Below are positions 11,166 to 24,400 of a stretch of 64,000 nucleotides of DNA, one piece after another. Below the pieces are notes generated by a model that saw only the letters and a program-made list of their open reading frames with translations, ran no database searches and was not told the DNA's origin. Origin of the DNA: Pholiota molesta (taxonomy: Eukaryota > Basidiomycota > Agaricomycetes > Agaricales > Strophariaceae); the NCBI GenBank assembly GCA_014925825.1, contig JACGCK010000131.1:62001-126000 (forward strand), given 5' to 3'. Numbering within the stretch: the first letter of the stretch is position 1; every line of letters begins with the position of its first letter. Both the position numbers and the translations under genes were made by a program.

Positions 11166-13141
11166 ATGTCGCTCGAATTTGCTTGTTACTTTCCTGGAGA
11201 AAACCCTCTTTTTATGGCCATTGAACTTTCGTCAGGTGGTTATGTTCAGAAACTATTGGACGCGATTGCAGCGAAGCTTCACTCACGCCATCGTTACATC
11301 ACATCAATGAGCTCCGCCTCTTCAAGGTAAACTCCTTCTTTCTCTGGTAAACACCCAATTAACCCACAGCAGACAGATCTCCCCTTGGATCCCGAAGAGA
11401 CCCGGCAGCCTCGTGCTCTTGAGTGGCTTCATAGGTTGCCACCTAATTGTCACCTCGACGAAGCGTCATTGCTTAAAAGTATTTCCCGATGGCCCTCATC
11501 CACCGGAGGACGAGAAGCTGGATATCATCGTAGCCAACGCGGAAGGTATGACCTGCTCAATCTTTAATTCTATCTTCCTACTTTCGCTAGTTCTGGAGAT
11601 GTTAGAGATTGGGTGATCCATATGACGCGTATAACAGGAAGGTCAAGAAAGGTGCGCATTGTGCCGGTGTCTTATAGGTTTTCACCTTTCTCATCCCCGT
11701 CTTAGCGCTCAACAAGGGTCTCGATAGTTTTTCATCCCTCCCTTCGCCGTCAGAGGCAATCCAGCATCCCGAAGACGTGTTCGGCAGAAAGGCTTTCGTA
11801 TCCACATTGGCCGGCTGGCGGAGCCCCTGCCGCAATTTTCAACCCCGTGCTGGCCGCCTTGGAGCGCATCTCGGTAACCTTGACCAAGTTGAAGTTTCCG
11901 AGTTCCAAGTTTCTCAGGCTGCCGCTACATTCATTGCGCTGTCCAATTTTATGATAAAGAGAAACTTCGTCAGGATGCGATTAAAAGCCTAGTCAACCTT
12001 GCACTCGGAGAAACAGATCCAGAATGGGGAATTGCCGTTGGATAGAGGGCACCATCCATCAAACCTGTACATGTCTGGCGGCTTGACGACTTTATTATGG
12101 GTGCTCTTGAGCTGAAGAACATACTGGGCATCGGTGGGGATGCTCTTTCTCAAGCCATTGTTGATTACGTCAAAATAATATCACGAAAGAAGGTTGGATA
12201 TCTCATTTCTCTTACCTAGAACCCGGCGCTTACCATTGTTTGCAGTGCGAGGCCTTCCGGGAGTACTGTAATTTCCCGAGTGTCCTCATTGGTATTACAG
12301 CAAATCGCCTCGAAATCGCCATCGCCGTTTGTGTGGGATCCATCTATGTGACCAAGTTGCTCACGCTAGACCTTTCCCTGGATTTCCATGCCTCCGATAA
12401 TATCATCTGCCTCGCCAGAGTCTTTAAAGTCTTGAAATGTCATCTGCTTGGACTCAAAGAGTACTATCGGAGCATCAAGACCACGCCGGCACCATCTTCT
12501 AAACTTTCCTGCCTGTTTCCCAGCCCAACGCTGATCGATCCTTCCACGCCAATGCCCAAACTTGCTTACCACGAGTTTCTGGCACGAGATGGTCAGCCGA
12601 CACCCGAAATTTTGGACCTGGGCAGCACCACCACTGCGATATACACTGCCATCTCGACATACTGAAAAAAGGTTATTGTCAAGTTTACCGCGCGTTACAA
12701 TGAGAAAGCGCATCGGCTCCTTGCCGAAGCTCAACTTGCACCGAAACTACACTTCTGTGGGCGTGTCATTGGTGACCTCTATATGGTTGTTATGGAATAT
12801 GTCGAAGGAAAGTCTGTTTGGCAGCTCCGAAATGAGGATACCCCGATTCCTCAAGTCGTCGCAACGAAGGTTGGGGAGGCAGTGCATCGTCTTCACGAGC
12901 ATGATATAGTCTTTGGGGACTTGCGGGACAACAACATTCTTGTTGTTGGGTCCGGAGCTGACGCTCGTGCCATTCTCGTTGACTTTGATTGGGCTGGAGA
13001 GCACGGCAAAGGCAGATATCCAGCCACCCTCAACCGTGGCATTGTCGGTGATACCTGGCATAGGGGTGTTTTACCTTATCATATTATGCATAAAGACCAT
13101 GATTTATCGCTGCTGGAGAAACTGAAGGCACGTTGCGTTTA
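11166..13141 (+). CDS. Crinkler (CRN)-type protein: ubiquitin-like header plus protein-kinase-like domain (interrupted)
   Basis: The ATG at 11166 opens a header resembling the Crinkler N-terminal ubiquitin-like domain: MSLEFACYFPGENPLF, later NELRLFK, LPLDPEE and a closing VFPDGPHPPEDEKLDIIV (about 11480-11535). The middle part has LELKNILGIGGDALSQAIVDY (about 12110-12165) and CNFPSVLIGITANRLEIAIAV, a block I associate with basidiomycete CRN-kinases and that may be restriction-endonuclease-like. The C-terminal kinase-like domain shows a VIVKF lysine strand (about 12675), VVMEYVEGKSVW hinge (about 12786), DIVFGDLRDNN catalytic loop (about 12903-12935) and VDFDWAG in place of DFG (about 12977-12997), ending at TAG 13139-13141. 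A frame slip near 11260-11290 and in-frame stops near 12044 and 12663 mean this is either a decaying copy or a victim of sequence errors. CRN proteins act as effectors or in self/non-self conflict; activity here is unproven. Confidence 0.6.
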
Positions 13142-13473
13142 GCTGATCTTTTACCTTTTTCTTGTGGCATTCATTTACTTCAGTTGTCTTGATTCCTCTG
13201 CCATCCTGCTTGGTCTTGTCCATCCACCATCCATAGTTTTATCATGGATACTTATACCTAAATATGTAGCATGTTTGCTGTCACTTTTATTGGAAAAAAT
13301 TGATGATTTTCAGAGGGTTTCGGAGCCCCCCTGTGGTGTGTTGTTTGGCCGAGGGAGATTCCGGCCTGAGGCTGAATGTTTAAGTATGCTCAATCTACCG
13401 ATTCTAAGTCTCCGTTCTGCTTCATGCTGTGTTCCAACTGTGTTTGCTACCTAACCAGCACCTTCAAACGTAA
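13142..13473. other. intergenic
   Basis: Between the Crinkler stop and the glycosylase start. T-rich first half. No feature recognised beyond the presumed terminator and promoter. Confidence 0.35.
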
Positions 13474-15224
13474 ATGATGAATGGTGCTCCAGAAGTCAAG
13501 GCATACCTGGATGAAGATACCAACGATGAGCACCCATCCAACATTGAAGACGAAGCTCCTAGCCCCGCGAAGCCGAATCCGTTCTTGAAATTCGCATTTC
13601 AGTCTCCACGCCGCTCAGAGCGATCTCCTGTACGTTGGAATGTGGATGAATGTTGCGATGTTTGCTCATAAAAACGTACAGGCGGGCAGGATAACGTCGC
13701 AAAGCCCTGTGGCTCTAGGCAAGCGAAAGGAGACGCCAATTGACAACAATGCCGCCTCTACTCTCGATTCGAAACTGGATGATGGTACTAGAAGGGCGAC
13801 GTCAAAGAGGGAGAACTCGTCGTCTAGAGGTCAATATCCCAATTCGTTACTATTCATAATAATTCAGCGACGTCTGAGTCGGTCTAACTAAAGTTAGGTT
13901 CAAAGAAACCCAAAACCTACGACCATCTCCGCCCGCTCAACGACAACATAGCGCCTGGCCTTGATAGTAAGCCCAGCCCACACCCTATGCAACCACCACC
14001 ATCTGACGATTCATACCTCAGTCATATTCTGCGGTATCAAGTACGTCTACCCCACCCTCCCTAACCATACACCCACGCATATATTCTTCCCCAAAATAGT
14101 CCAGGCGAACAGTCCGCGCGGATAGGGCACCACTTCGGGAACCCGAACAACCACTTCTGGTGCTGCCTGCATCAGTCAGGTCAGTTAATCTCATGCGCTG
14201 AGCCACTACTGAGGTGTGTTTGTTCTCCAACGTGGACAAACCCATCGGCATTCTGTGTCATTTGTCGAGTGTGTTTAATTCTGCTTATTGTCTCATTTCA
14301 TAAATTGGAAGATCCAAACAAAAGATTCACCGAATGTACAAATAAGACAATAGCTAGATTTGAAAAATGCTCGACAAATTTCACAGAATACCCAAGCGTT
14401 TTTCCTTGCGAGAAACTATGCCCACGCAGTAGTGAGCATGGGTACCTTTGCTGATCCAAAAAAATAAATAAACAGGATTGACATCGCGAAAGCTCGATCC
14501 GCGAGAAGATTACAAGCTGCCGGAACAATTCTCTATTGGATTGGTGCGTACCCCACAGCACTTTTCTTTTCTCATAACATAGGAGGTGACCTATAAATTA
14601 GACGAATCTAGTCCCGAGACCTACCGCAGAGGTACGCAGCCCATCCCCACTCCACACCTCCAACCTTGCCTTGAACTCCACATCCACTAGCAAAGCGAGC
14701 TCTCCAAAAAAGAGCAGATCGCAGGCGTTCCCGGGCTGCTAGCAAAGATCGCGCAGTACCGCCCGCGCATCGTCTGCTTCGTCGGGCTCGGCATCGCCGA
14801 CGTCGTCCGAGCGCAGGTTGTCAGCGTGCGTATCCCGCGCATCATCCTCTCTTTCTCCTTCATCTAACGGCGTAACCTCTGTAGAAGGAGAGGAACAAAC
14901 AGAAGGCCGACGTGGGTGTACAACCCTACAAAATGGTCCACCCAGATCCCACCTCTCCGACACCAGACCCTCTCGTGACGGAGACACTGTTCTATGCCGT
15001 GTCAAGCACGTCGGGTCGCGTCGTTAAATATCAGGTACATCATCATCCCTCAAATGCAGTTTACATCGCTAATACGACTGCTACCCCAGAAAACGGATAA
15101 AATACAACAATTCAAAAACCTACAGCTGCTATCGGAACAGCTCAAGAAGGGCGAATACAGTACAGCAGACCTCGACATCATCTCCCATCCAACCCGCCCC
15201 ACCCACGTTGATCATCATGTGTAA
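13474..15224 (+). CDS. TDG/MUG-family mismatch-specific (thymine/uracil) DNA glycosylase, intact copy
   Basis: Removes T or U from G:T and G:U mismatches, starting base excision repair; fungal relatives include Schizosaccharomyces Thp1. The start is the first of two ATGs at 13474. Exon 1 (to 13629) and exon 2 (from 13682) encode a basic, Ser-rich N terminus. The catalytic motif IIFCGINPGEQSARIGHHF is assembled across an intron at about 14040-14099, with the conserved Asn of GINPG present, followed by NPNNHFWCCLHQSG. Then KLPEQFSIGLTNLVPRPTAE, QYRPRIVCFVGLGIADVV (about 14755-14815), the late YAVSSTSGRVVKYQ insertion-loop motif (about 14995) and stop TAA at 15222-15224. All exons join without frame slips, unlike many neighbours. 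The third intron carries a MITE. It converges on the EZH2-like gene with 38 bp between stops. Substrate preference (T versus U or modified C) cannot be told from sequence. Confidence 0.88.
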
Positions 15225-16990
15225 ATAAATACCCCCGTGATAATGCGTTCGACGCGGAGACGCTAAGACGGATTCGGAGCGTCTGGCGCGTTTGAAAAGA
15301 ACTTGGGCCCATAATCGATGAACAACTCCTCGCCTTCCTCCAACCTCCGCGCTAAGCAACAACATAACCAACCATCAGTACACACCCACCCGAACCCTAT
15401 CACTGAACCCGCGTACCGGCATACACCCCGATCCGATGCTCGCCATTCACGAGCACCACTACATGGAGCACAAACAACAAACAACACCCAATGAGCCTGT
15501 GCCATCGCCGTGTAAGGAAGGGAAGGGTAGCAGCGCACCTGCGGTATCACAATTCGCCCGTGCGCTGTGGTTGATGTACCGCGTGCCGTTCCCCGCGTAC
15601 GCGGAGTCGAGCGACACGCGCCGGTTCAGGTCGAATATGTACGAGCGGCCTTTATGCGTCGACGCCCCGCTGCCCAATTATGCCGTGAGTATATGGCTGC
15701 GGAGGAGAGTGGGGGGAGACGCAACGCACGCGCGGGATCGGACGGTGGGGTTGTAGATGAGTTCGCCGACGTATTCTGTACGGATGGCCATGTATTTCGC
15801 TTCTTGTTGGAATGGAAAGAAAGGAAGGGACGACGAACCGGAGATGAGCTCGCGCTTCTCGCATGGCTCCGTGATGAAGAGGCCGAGGCCCCATTGGCTT
15901 TGGCGCACTTGAGTTGACTTGGAAATGTGTGAGTATAATGTAAGCGGAAATAGTGTGATGGACGTACCTTGAAAGTACCGCGCTGGATACCCACGTTCCG
16001 GCATAGATTGGAGGACATATCTACGAAACTGTCAGTTGCCTTTTTCTATTCAAAACCCAAGAAAAGGCATGTACCTCTGCAAATTTATAAGAGCCAACGA
16101 GCCAAACGTCAGCAACACTTACTACCACAAACATAGAAAGGATCCTCACTTCGCCTCACACGGAATGCACACCTCCGGATCACACTCGATAAACGCGCGA
16201 AAACACGAACACTTCTTCGTCCCGCACACTTTCGCCGACTTCGCACATGAGCAGCCCTTCCACTTCCGGGGACCTAATACACACCAAGTCAACCACCCCT
16301 CGCGATCGATCACAGAGAGGGAATACGTACATGACTTATTGCAGCCACATCTGCTGTAGCACGGCGCCCTTGTGAGGAAGCACGCGCACTTCGCCTTCGC
16401 ATCGCACGGGCCCGTATGTTGGCAAGGAAGGCGGCTGCACACGCAGAATCGCGAAATGAGAGCTCAGTATAGAAGGAAGGGCAGGAGATGAGAAGGGATG
16501 CTGGAGGGATGCTTACGTGGCGAATCTGCGCTGCTGGGTGTCCAGCATGTCGTATTCACGGAGTCCCTTGGTGTTGATGTACATTGACTGCTTCATTTTC
16601 TCTGTCGGAACTACCGGGGATTTGTAGTATTTGCGTTGACGATATACCTGTTTTGTCGCATGAGGTTAATTGAGTCTTCGTGGCACGAAACGAAACATAA
16701 AAAGCGAGATCTACTTCACGACACGGTTTCCGGCATATAACTGCGAGATCGCAGGGGAGAGTGTCCGGAGCGTAGTCAAGGGTGACATATAATAATTCCG
16801 TGTCTTCAGCACTCCAAACTGTCCTCTGTACATGAAATTTTAATAAGAAAATAATCCCAATGGAGAAATTAGCACGTACAAAGGTGTCTACATTGCTCAT
16901 GGGCTGCATAAAGCAATGAATTCCACAGGGCTTCTCCAGGGCATCACCAAGCTTTGAATAATCCGTCTTGGGAGCCACGGGACGAGGAGC
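13547..16990. repeat. inverted segmental duplication, copy A (source)
   Basis: This segment matches 39420-42599 in reverse orientation; mapped positions sum to about 56,400 on the methyltransferase side and 56,146 beyond the MITE. Here both genes continue past the homology limits, so this is the complete, likely ancestral, copy. The length excess of about 264 bp is mostly the MITE plus its target duplication. Confidence 0.9.
14204..14434. mobile_element. CACTA-like MITE in glycosylase intron 3
   Basis: A 231 bp insertion with terminal inverted repeats CACTACTG (14204-14211) and CAGTAGTG (14427-14434), flanked by a 3 bp target duplication AGC (14201-14203 and 14435-14437). CACTA termini with a 3 bp duplication are the hallmark of the CACTA/CMC superfamily. 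The inverted paralogous intron (about 41950-41985) lacks the insertion, giving an empty site. No coding capacity, so non-autonomous. Confidence 0.8.
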
Positions 16991-17978
16991 GCGGGTTTTG
17001 ACTGCGAACATGAATCGTGAGTCACCAAGCCCGGGTTTAGAGAATAGCTTCGTATTCCTCACAATGCGTCGGACAGGGATTGGTGAGGCAGTTGAGATTG
17101 TTGCAGAACCAGTCCAAAAAATACTGGACTGTGTCTCTGGGTGTAGTATTGATCTTTGTCGGCGCAGGGAGCAAAGCCGAAGTGTTTTCGGCTTTCCATT
17201 TAGAGAAGTTTCTGTCGGAAAGTATTAGGACAAACAAGACGACTAGTTGGCGTCCCACCGTGTATGAGCAAACTTGTAAATATCACCCGTCGGTACACCA
17301 AGAACACGTGTCTTATCGATTTCTTGATAGGAAAGCCCGTAGTCCACTACCAATGTCCGTAGCGTTTCGACAAGGATTTCTTCTACTAAGGGATTGGGAT
17401 AACTAGGTCGTCGACACATACAAAATCAAAGATAATGGGCGCCTACAATCGGGGTCTATTTCGGGCCTTTGCCATGCGAAATATTTGTGCTGGCTGTTAT
17501 CATACTCGAAATCATAACGCGGGTCGTCTGAGAAGGCCGCGAATGGTAGATAATCCGGGTCATCTCCGCGCATCAAGTTTCGGGAGAGAGGCGTACACGA
17601 GTCGTATGAGGAGTATGGTTCTACCATTTCGGGGACAGTGGTGTCCTCAACATTGGTCAAAAAGACCTTGGGCGCCGTGTCGGGGTCCTCGAAATCGGCT
17701 ATTTCGAAGGTTTCAGAAGAGGGGTCGAAGGGTTTTCGCAATCGTGGGGCAGAATCCACGAAAGCGGGGGTCGGCGGACTGATCATGGGCCGTGCAAGAC
17801 TGTCCAGCGTGTGTTGACAGTGGTCTGTGTGCCAGGAAAGATAATAATCGTTCCAAGTGGACTCGAGCTTGAGCCGAACGAGTTCCTTCACCGTAATATT
17901 GGCAGAAGCGGCGCCAGATATACTCGGTTGCTCTTGAGAATCCGGTACGGGAGTCATTCCAGGAACATGGGCAAGCAT
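15263..17978 (-). CDS. EZH2/E(z)-like SET-domain histone methyltransferase, full-length copy
   Basis: Probable nuclear histone lysine methyltransferase of the PRC2 E(z) family. I choose the ATG at 17978 (MLAHVPGMTPVPDS); the frame stays open upstream only from a TTG. The N-terminal exon runs to about 17450 and ends YFAWQRPEIDPD. Next come LRTLVVDYGLSYQEID (about 17370), NCLTNPCPTHCEEYEAIL (about 17090-17040), KPCGIHCFMQPMSNVDT (about 16935) and DLAVICRKPCREV. The CXC domain is intact at 16442-16146 (CQHTGPCDAKAKCACF, CYSRCGCNKSC, GCSCAKSAKVC, CDPEVCIPC). The SET core includes TEYVGELIYNPTVRSR (about 15780), TRYINHSARANCD (about 15580-15550), NGEHRIGVYA and EEGEELFIDYG (about 15335-15308), ending at TAG 15263-15265. 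Introns have consensus ends. The 3' end nearly abuts the glycosylase. It is the apparent source of the truncated inverted copy at 39.4 kb. Confidence 0.8.
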
Positions 17979-18425
17979 CGCATCACACAGCGTCAGGGAT
18001 TCGAGGATAACCAAGAAAGCGCGATAAGATCGAAAAGACGCGTCGATAGCGCGTCAAAAGCCCGTTTATGAGTGCTTCAAAGGTACAGAAGATAGTGTAA
18101 CCCTGCAATCATGTGCTGAAACCAAGTGGAAGGTGGCGATCCGTTATGAATGCTAGCAAGATCTTGTCATTGTCAACGCAGTACAAACGTATTTCGGGTA
18201 TAGCCGGCTGGGGTCACGCATAAGTCAAAAATTTCCAGCGCGGTCATGTTACAGTCGGATTTGGCTCCCTAACAGGTTATTGTTTCGCGGCGAACTACTC
18301 AAAGACTATCTTATAGATGACAGGATTATCGACAATGATACAGAGAAAGAGAGAAGGAAAAAGCAATATTACAAAACTACTGATACACCGAAGCACAAAA
18401 ACACTACTGTCACAGTCGAATCAAT
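17979..18425. other. intergenic between EZH2-like start and BRR2 stop
   Basis: Promoter region of the leftward EZH2-like gene and 3' region of BRR2. It includes A-rich sequence at 18340-18420. No further gene seen. Confidence 0.4.
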
Positions 18426-21400
18426 CTACTCGTCTTCGTCGCTCTCCATGTCCTCGTCGCTGTCGCTCTCCTCCCCTTCTGCAACGTCAATAGGGTCGAG
18501 GGCGATATCGTGGTCCGCGCCCACATAAGAGTCGCAGATGACGTAGAGCTTGAGCGAGTGGGTGCCCTTCGGAAGGGAGAACTCCAGTTTTACAGCCAGG
18601 CTCTTGGTGACTGTGACGCGCTTGATGACCAGCAGCTGTCGGCTCGCGGCGTCGCCGACAACGAGCCACCAGTTGGCCAGCTTTTTGAGAGGGTAGAAGG
18701 GCGCCACCACCGTTTGGTCGGCATCGGAATCCTCTTCTTCGACGTCACGTGCGAGGGAAACCTTCAAGGTGATGGGAGCGCCTGCGGTGTACTCTCCTTT
18801 CACGAGCTCGTGGGACACATCCAGCGTAGGGTATGAGTTGACGAAGGTAGCAACGTCACGCCTATAGAGGAATTAGCAACTATTCCCAAAGCCAGAAAAA
18901 AACTGAACTTACATTTGAGCTGGCGTCATTTTCAGGAGATCATTTCGCTGATCGTCCTCCATTTCCATAACGTCGTATACGGATTCGATACCAGCGTCTT
19001 TGCATCTCTTGATAACCTAAGAAATAGCAGCTGTTAGTCTCGTATCGACAATTGAGGAAAGGCGAACTTACGTCAGGTTCAAAGTGAGGAATCTGCTTCA
19101 GCGGCGAATCCGTTTCCCACATCGCCTGGACGCACATCTGCGACAGGTCCATAGCGCCAAGTGCATTCAACCACGCGTTGGAGGACATGACATCCACGCA
19201 TGCCGACAAGAGGTTGAGCACTTTTTCAAGGACGAGGACTTGGTCAGCGGCGAGGTCGGGTGGAAGCTGCAGGCGCGAGAAATGGGCTTGGAGCAGGAGG
19301 AACGTCTTGAAGTGGGGTGCTTCGAAGTCGACCTGATCGAGCTTGACTGGTACGCGGTCGTAAATGCGACGCAGCAAAGTGTCCTCGTGACGCCGAATAG
19401 GAACTGATTCGAATTCGGCTGATGAAGAAACGACTTCCAACAGTCCCTTGAGTTTCGTCTTTTCCTTGAGCGATAGGGTGTAAACCTCGACGGTAACATC
19501 TATGGGTAAGGATTAGTATAAATCTCACATACGAAACCATTAGGAACTCACAGGAAATATTGTAATAGGCAGCAATCATGCCCAAGTTAAGGGCTGTCAC
19601 ATCCATTTCGTCCTCTGCAAAAAAAACTATGAGAATATGAGTCACTACAGAGTTATGACTCAACTTACCAATGGCTATGCATTTCGAGTTAACGAGGTCG
19701 TTCAACGTCGTCTCGACCAATTCGGATAAGTGGTCCGAGACGTGCTGATGGCTAGTGTTATGCAAGTTGTAGTAGTTCGGATTTTCGAGCATTCGCTTAT
19801 AGAAGTATGTCCACGTAAGCAAGTCCTAAGGGGTGACTGTCAGGTTGCGAGAGAACAACGAAAGAAGGGAAACGGCGTACCATTGCATCTTGCTTATTCT
19901 CGATAGTCTTGACAGCAATCTCGGCCAAGAAATAATCGTGAAGGTAGTGCGTAGGCAGATGTGACTCGATAGGAAGACCTTCGGACAGAACTTTTTGTAG
20001 AAGTCCTTGCGTGTCTGCTGACACATCAAAACACATCGACTGTTTTCATCTTCAAGGGTCGACAAGCCTTGCCCATCATCTGCAAGACATCCATGACAGG
20101 ATAGTCGATATAGCGATGCTCCTTGCCTTCGTAGAATTGAACGCCCATAATGATAACCATGTAGCTGGCGACCGGAAGACTCCACGCAGTGTCCTGAAAA
20201 TAACGTAAGCATGAAGAAAATACCGAAACACTTTTGTTACATACCTTCGATGCAACCAACACTTGAATGGCACCCGATTCGAAAAGTCGCTGAACGATGC
20301 GCTTATCTTGTTTATCGAGAGCCTCGTGGTAGTACCCGATGCCATGCTTCAACACCTCCACCAGCCCCTGGTCCTTGATATGATCAAGGTGAGGTTGTAA
20401 GTCGTTGAGTTCGATGTTGAGGAACAGGTCGGGCTGGTCGTCGGCAGAGCAGTGCGTAAGAATGTCATCGACGGTCAGGCGACATTGCCTCCTCGAAGGA
20501 ACAAAGATGATGACTGGTTTGGAAGGCGAATATTCTTTGATAGCGAGATAGGCGGGTTTGGACATGGCGATCATCAACGAAGGGAAATGATTGATGGTAA
20601 ATGATTGAATATGGATAGCCATGTCTAGTGGGCGTGCGCTACGATGACGGAGTAAGCAACATTATACAGCAAAGGGAGTAAAATTGTATACCTGGGCGAG
20701 AAATTGAAGATCGTATGCTCTGACGCACCCATCCACTTTCCAAGGTCCTCAGCGTTGGCGAGAGAGACACCGCAAGCGACGATACGCGTTTTGTTGCCCG
20801 TTTGACGTTCAACGTACCGCGTCCGAGAGATCACAACTTCATAAGTAGGTCCGACTTCACCTCCGACCATCTGGACTTCATCGGCAATCAGCAGTCCGAG
20901 ATTTTGGACGTTCTTGCGCTGCCTCCATCGTCGCGAGATGACATCCCACTGAACACCATATATGATAAGTTTTTTTTCTCAGCGCGAGAGAGATCAAAAA
21001 CGCACCTGAGTTGGAGTACAAACGATAACATCGCCCTTTTCGACCAGTCGGAGATCGGAACTTGTCTCTCCTGTAAGGCTGACGATTTCCTTTCCACCTT
21101 GCAAGTTTCCAAATTTGGCCTGCCACTCCTTCACTCGCAGCTCAACCATTTCCTGATATGGCTCAATGCAAACAGCGCGGAGAGTCTCCTTCTTGCTCCA
21201 CAAGCGCAGCAGTGCAAATTCTGCGGCGATCGTCTTTCCACTTCCGGTAGGAGCGCCGATAAACACATTCTCGTCCGAGGTATAGAGAGCCTGGAAGACC
21301 TGGGTCTGGATCTTGTTGAATGTTTGGATGGTGTTCGCGTATATCGCCTCGAACTCTTTGTTGTGCAAAGCGGAAAGTGGAAGCGGCTGGAGATCGAGGA

Positions 21401-24400
21401 GAGGTGTAGGCTTGGGGAATTTCTTGGGCAGGATGAGGTGCTTGAACGAAATCGGCAGACGAGTTTCCGCGTGCAGCCAGCGATCAGAAATGACGGAGAT
21501 GTAGTAATTGGGGGGTACGGGTTCGAACATAGGCACCGTGAGCGACACGTTGTGTTCATCCTCAGCGTAACGTTGGCGCAGAACGAAGGTGTCGTGGAAC
21601 AGGATAACTTCTCCATCGACGTCTTCCACCAGAATGATGAACGTTTCCGCTGTGCCATGGACCTTCTCGTCCCAACGGAAATCAGGGACGATAGACAGGT
21701 CGATGCGGAGCAGTGAGCGCGTGATGGGTTGCACTTGTGCTTGGAGTCTATTCGGAATTGTCAGGATACAAATAGTGACGGTTGTATGAAGTATACGTAC
21801 TGAAGCTTGGGGAAGCTGTGGACAAGGCGATGGACAAGGCGACCCGCATTGGGAATTCCCAGGAGCTCGCCAATTTCAGGAGGCGTGAGGTCGAAGTAGC
21901 GATACCAAGGCTGTTTGTGGGACGCCTAGTCAGTCAAAGGGACAAATTTACTAAGGGTACAACTTACGAATTGTTTCCCTTCAGCTTTGCGCACGACTTC
22001 CGAAGGTACACCCTTGAATTGGCGAAGGGGGTCATTGATTTCCACCTGAGAGCATGATAAGTAAAGAAGAATGAAAGAAAGAAATGGAATGGCTGGGTCT
22101 TACATTCGCTTCTCGACCATTTTGCAGAGATCAAGAGCCGCCTTTGCAGGAACAGCCCATCCTCTCTTCAGACAGATTTCGAACATCGCGCGAAGGATAC
22201 TAGAAGACATAACATAAATGAGCAAAGTAGCATAGGAAACTTTAAGGGAAAGAACTCACCGTCCAGCAGATTGCTGGACAAACACCATGTCCGCGACAAG
22301 AACGAAGCCTATACCGCATAACATGAGATGGATGAAAGGTATAAAAAACGGTAATACGTACCGTCAAGCTTCAGTTGCGAAATGTAAGCTTGGAGCAAGA
22401 CATTGATTTTCGCAGCAGGTTCTTCGACACTTTCCTTAACAGGAATCGGCACCCGCTCTAAAGCTTGGCCAACTCGAGTTTTTCCTCTTGACGAACCTAA
22501 TAAGAAAGAAACGTAAGGCAGTTGAATATACCAAGTGCGGGAATAGATACTTACAGGCAGCAACTTGAACTCGTTCGAGAGAGCGAACACTCGGAAGAGC
22601 TCAACCGTCGACATGGTAGGCCGTAAATGTTGATTGTATACCATCATGGAATTGTAGGTCACATAATAATGCGACGCAATGCGTCCGAGTTCCGTGCTCG
22701 TGAAGCGCCCTGTTGACCTCTCGTACTTTATGAGCTGGCATTTTTCTAAGAGCACAGCAGCCGAGTGCGCGATATCCGCCCGTTTCTGAATCAGACCCTC
22801 ATCGTCCTCCTGGTAATCAGCGCCGACTGCGTATAGCGCAGGTGATTTGAGCATGCGACATATCTAAAAAAACGTAAGAAAATATGAAAGAAGGGCGAAA
22901 GCTGAAGAACTTACAAATAGGTATATCCGAGCCACTGCACGGCCTCGTCGCGATTGCGCACCGTGCCAGCTACAATTTCCGCATTCAAGTTGTCCGCCAG
23001 CTTCGAGACAAACTGGGACTCGATGGGTAGCTGTTGGTTGAGCAAGCTGAGGTAATACTGAAGCTCGGAGTGGTTGGTGATAATGATGCCCTCGCCGAAA
23101 GTATCGAACTGTGGTCGACCCGCACGCCCAAGCATCTGGAGCACATCTTGCGACGAAAGCTCAACCCAGCGACCCTTCTCGGGGTTGTAGATCTGGGTAC
23201 CCTTGATGATGACCGTGTGGGCGGGAAGGTTAACACCCCATGCGAGCGTGGCCGTGCATACGAGCACCTGCACACTGCCGTCGGCGAACAGTTCCTCGAC
23301 GACACCGCGGTCTTCGCGCGACATACCGGCGTGATGGATAGCGAAACCGAAGGGGAGGAGATCGCGTAAGTTGCTGTCCTTGACGTTGTTGGCTTCTTCC
23401 GTCAGGATTTCGCGTACAGCGCCTTCTGGTTTGACGAATTGGGTAATTGTCTCCTTTTCGATAGCCATATCGCGCAGGAATCGCGCGGTCTTTGCAGTCT
23501 CCTTCCGCGAATGGACGAATACGAGAGTCTGGTTCTTGCCGGCTTGATCGAGGACCTTCTCATAGCAGACCTCATTTGTGATCTGATAACGTTTGATCGC
23601 CTTCTTCTCGGTAATACCAATGAATTGTTGTTGCAAGCCGCAGGGGCGATACGAAGCGTCGAAGTAAAACAACCCTTTCTTCTCGTCCACTCGCAAGAAG
23701 GTCGCCACGTCTTGATAATTTGGAAGAGTCGCGGATAAGCCAACAAGGCGAACGTACTCGGAGGTCTGTTCCATCCTCCTGATAGTTCTGGAAACGATCG
23801 CCTCTATGACAGGGCCACGTTCATCGTGCAGAAGATGAATTTCGTCAATGATGATAAGGCGGACGAGGTTCGTATAGCTGAGGTCGGTCTGTTTACGAGT
23901 GATGACATCCCACTTTTCGGGCGTAGTGACGATAATTTGAGCCTCGGAAATCTGCTGCTTCGTCATTTGAGAGTCACCAGTCAACTCGCCGACTTTGATA
24001 CCGAAAACCTTGAGGCGGGCGCTGAAATTGCCGACCATCTCTTGGACAAGCGCCTTCATCGGCGCGATGTATACGCACTTGAAAGCATCGAGATCGAATT
24101 CGCCCGTTTCCTCGTTGCGATGCTTGGCGAGTTCGTTGAGAATGGCAAGCATGGCTACGTTGGTCTAGAAAATCATGAGAATTATGTTTATTGGGCGGCT
24201 CAAAGGGTTGGGTACGTACCTTACCAGCACCAGTGGGCGCACAAAGTAGAATGGGCTCGTCCGTACCGAAGGCGACGGGGAACAGTTTGCTCTGAACGCG
24301 ATTGAGTTTTGGAACGGTGAAGGCTTCGCGCGCCCAAGCAGGGAGTGCCGAGATGGGAACAAACTCGCCGGCGGTAGTAGGTTTTTGCTTCGGAGCGGGG

